Source of the DNA: Edaphobacter dinghuensis
GTDB lineage: Bacteria > Acidobacteriota > Terriglobia > Terriglobales > Acidobacteriaceae
NCBI RefSeq assembly: GCF_014640335.1
Contig: NZ_BMGT01000001.1
Location: 1,178,001 to 1,242,000 of the forward strand
Direction of reading: 5' to 3'
DNA length: 64,000 nt
In this document: piece after piece, positions 62,956 through 64,000 of the stretch
Layout of the letters: each line of letters starts with the position of its first letter
Position numbering within the stretch: position 1 is the stretch's first letter
Translations under genes and position numbers: made by a program
The notes under the pieces: generated by a model
What the model saw: the letters and a program-made list of their open reading frames with translations, nothing else
Database searches by the model: none
Told to the model about the DNA's origin: nothing

Positions 62956-64000
62956 ATGAGCAACAACGTGACTCGTAGAGGATTTCTGGCAGGGATAGCA
63001 GCCGCAAGCGGAATCGCGCTCATGCCGGAGGACGCAGCAGCCCAAAAAACTCTCAACGTCTCTATTGTGGAAGACACTGAGAATGCTACATTGACCAACT
63101 CTGCGGTAGAGAAGGTTGCCTGGAAGGCCAAGCCTTTCCCGATGCCTCAGGTCCGTCTATTGCCAAGCTTCTGGATGGACATGATGGAGTTGAATCGCAG
63201 TTATCTATACTCTCTTCCAAATGATCGGCTTGCGCATAACTTTCGCGTGACGGCGGGACTCCCTTCGGATGCGGTTCCGCTTGGTGGATGGGAGGCCCCG
63301 GATTGCGAACTGCGTGGGCACTATGTCGGGCACTATCTATCTGGGTGCGCTCTACTTCACGCAAGCACCGGCGATCTTGAAATTCGTAACAAGGCGAATG
63401 CGCTGGTGGCAATTCTCGCCGAGTGCCAAGCGAAAGATGGTTATTTGGGAGCATATCCTGCGACGTTCTACGACCGCCTGCGTAATCATGAAAAGGTATG
63501 GGCTCCCTTTTACACCTATCACAAGATTCTGGCTGGGATGCTCGAGATGTATCAGCATACCGGCAATCGGCAGGCGCTACAGGTGGCAGTTCGAATGGCT
63601 GATTGGGCCGATGCATGGTCGAAGCCGTTTACGGCTGAGGATTGGCAGAGAGTGTTGCTCACTGAGCATGGGGGCATGAACGAAGCTGCATTCAATCTTT
63701 ACGCCATTACTGGCCAGGTGAAATATCGAGATCTTGGATACCGCTTTGAGCATAAGAAGATCTTTGATCCCCTCGCGGCAGGCGAAGACAAGCTTGCGGG
63801 CAATCATGCAAATACCAATATTCCAAAGGTGATTGGCGCAGCACGCGGGTACGAACTTACTGGCGATGAGCGCTACAGCCGCATCAGCCAAGTTTTTTAT
63901 GACGCTGTCGTAGAGCATCACAGCTATTGCACGGGGGGCACCAGCAATGGCGAGTTCTGGCACAAGCCTGACGCTGTATCGACCGAGTTAGGAGGAGCAG
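62956..64000 (+). CDS. Tat-exported GH127-like enzyme (DUF1680), N-terminal part (cut by window edge)
   Basis: The first 348 codons are in the window; the frame is open to the end. The ATG at 62956 has AGGAAGG upstream. Twin-arginine signal (TRRGFLAGIAAASG). The mature start (PMPQVRLLPSFW) and the (alpha/alpha)6 barrel motifs GGWEAPDCELRGHYVGHYLS, QAKDGYLGAYP, WAPFYTYHKILAGM, HGGMNEAAFNLYAITG and CTGGTSNGEFW are typical of GH127/GH146 beta-L-arabinofuranosidase relatives. The Glu in NGEFW may be the acid/base; the nucleophile Cys region lies outside. It is probably co-transcribed with the S9 peptidase. Confidence 0.9.
   Translation, partial: MSNNVTRRGFLAGIAAASGIALMPEDAAAQKTLNVSIVEDTENATLTNSAVEKVAWKAKPFPMPQVRLLPSFWMDMMELNRSYLYSLPNDRLAHNFRVTAGLPSDAVPLGGWEAPDCELRGHYVGHYLSGCALLHASTGDLEIRNKANALVAILAECQAKDGYLGAYPATFYDRLRNHEKVWAPFYTYHKILAGMLEMYQHTGNRQALQVAVRMADWADAWSKPFTAEDWQRVLLTEHGGMNEAAFNLYAITGQVKYRDLGYRFEHKKIFDPLAAGEDKLAGNHANTNIPKVIGAARGYELTGDERYSRISQVFYDAVVEHHSYCTGGTSNGEFWHKPDAVSTELGGA

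Noticed and set aside
1..64000. CRISPR array, transposon, prophage or toxin-antitoxin system
   Set aside because: No regularly spaced short repeats, transposase or integrase motifs, phage structural genes or typical toxin-antitoxin pairs were seen on either strand.

Overview
The window reads like a chromosome segment of a soil Acidobacteriota, most likely class Terriglobia (Edaphobacter, Granulicella or Terriglobus type). The basis is three very large Oar-like TonB-dependent receptors that begin with a carboxypeptidase-regulatory domain, many Tat-exported sugar enzymes, secreted proteins with tandem Ig-like repeats, and moderate GC. This is inference from gene content; no rRNA gene is present. 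There is no CRISPR array, no recognisable transposase and no prophage. Two CDS run off the window: a TonB receptor at the left edge and a GH127-like enzyme at the right edge.

Layout. 1-9.2 kb: two divergent TonB receptors and a large secreted beta-propeller protein with three 100-residue repeats. 9.2-16.1 kb: a SufR-like winged-helix regulator with a cysteine cluster, divergent from a complete tripartite RND efflux operon (adaptor, pump, outer-membrane channel). 16.7-25.5 kb: tRNA-Ser(GCU), then a carbohydrate region with a GH27 alpha-galactosidase, two Tat-exported TIM-barrel isomerase-like proteins, a TonB receptor and a ROK regulator. 25.5-29.4 kb: glycerol uptake and use (glpF, and glpK-glpD in a coupled operon). 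29.6-35 kb: a GH3 glycosidase with a PA14 insert, an APC permease and a GlmS-like SIS isomerase. 35-38.7 kb: a tandem duplication carrying two signal peptidase I genes, with a decayed piece of an AsmA-like gene between them and the intact AsmA-like gene after them. 38.7-41.4 kb: an M1-peptidase-like protein with an altered zinc motif, coupled to rlmB. 41.7-44.2 kb: an ECF sigma factor in an overlapping three-gene operon with two membrane proteins, then a LytTR response regulator. 44.3-46.7 kb: a BON protein, a small helical protein, a helical lipoprotein and a small membrane protein.

46.8-52.8 kb holds a coherent D-amino-acid salvage locus. An N-acyl-D-amino-acid deacylase, RidA, a GntP/DsdX-family permease and a Tat lactonase-like propeller lie in one leftward operon, divergent from a DSD1-like PLP D-amino-acid dehydratase. 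The acylase would release D-amino acids, the permease would import substrate, the PLP enzyme would give an enamine/imine, and RidA would hydrolyse it. 52.8-56.1 kb: a TetR regulator with a DMT transporter, divergent from an NmrA-like protein across two clear palindromic operators, then a frameshifted DoxX-like gene. 56.3-64 kb: a second carbohydrate cluster with a DUF5695-like protein, a second GH27, an S9/DPP-IV peptidase and a GH127-like enzyme.

Most interesting points: the lepB duplication with its fossil gene fragment; the M1-like protein whose HExxH has become HSLTH; the D-amino-acid cluster; the ECF sigma operon with a zinc-ribbon membrane protein; two operons joined by a TTGA stop/start overlap; and the paired TetR operators 33 bp apart. 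I did not find a clearly unprecedented large system. The best candidates for undescribed modules are the sigma-linked membrane pair and the helical lipoprotein/BON group.
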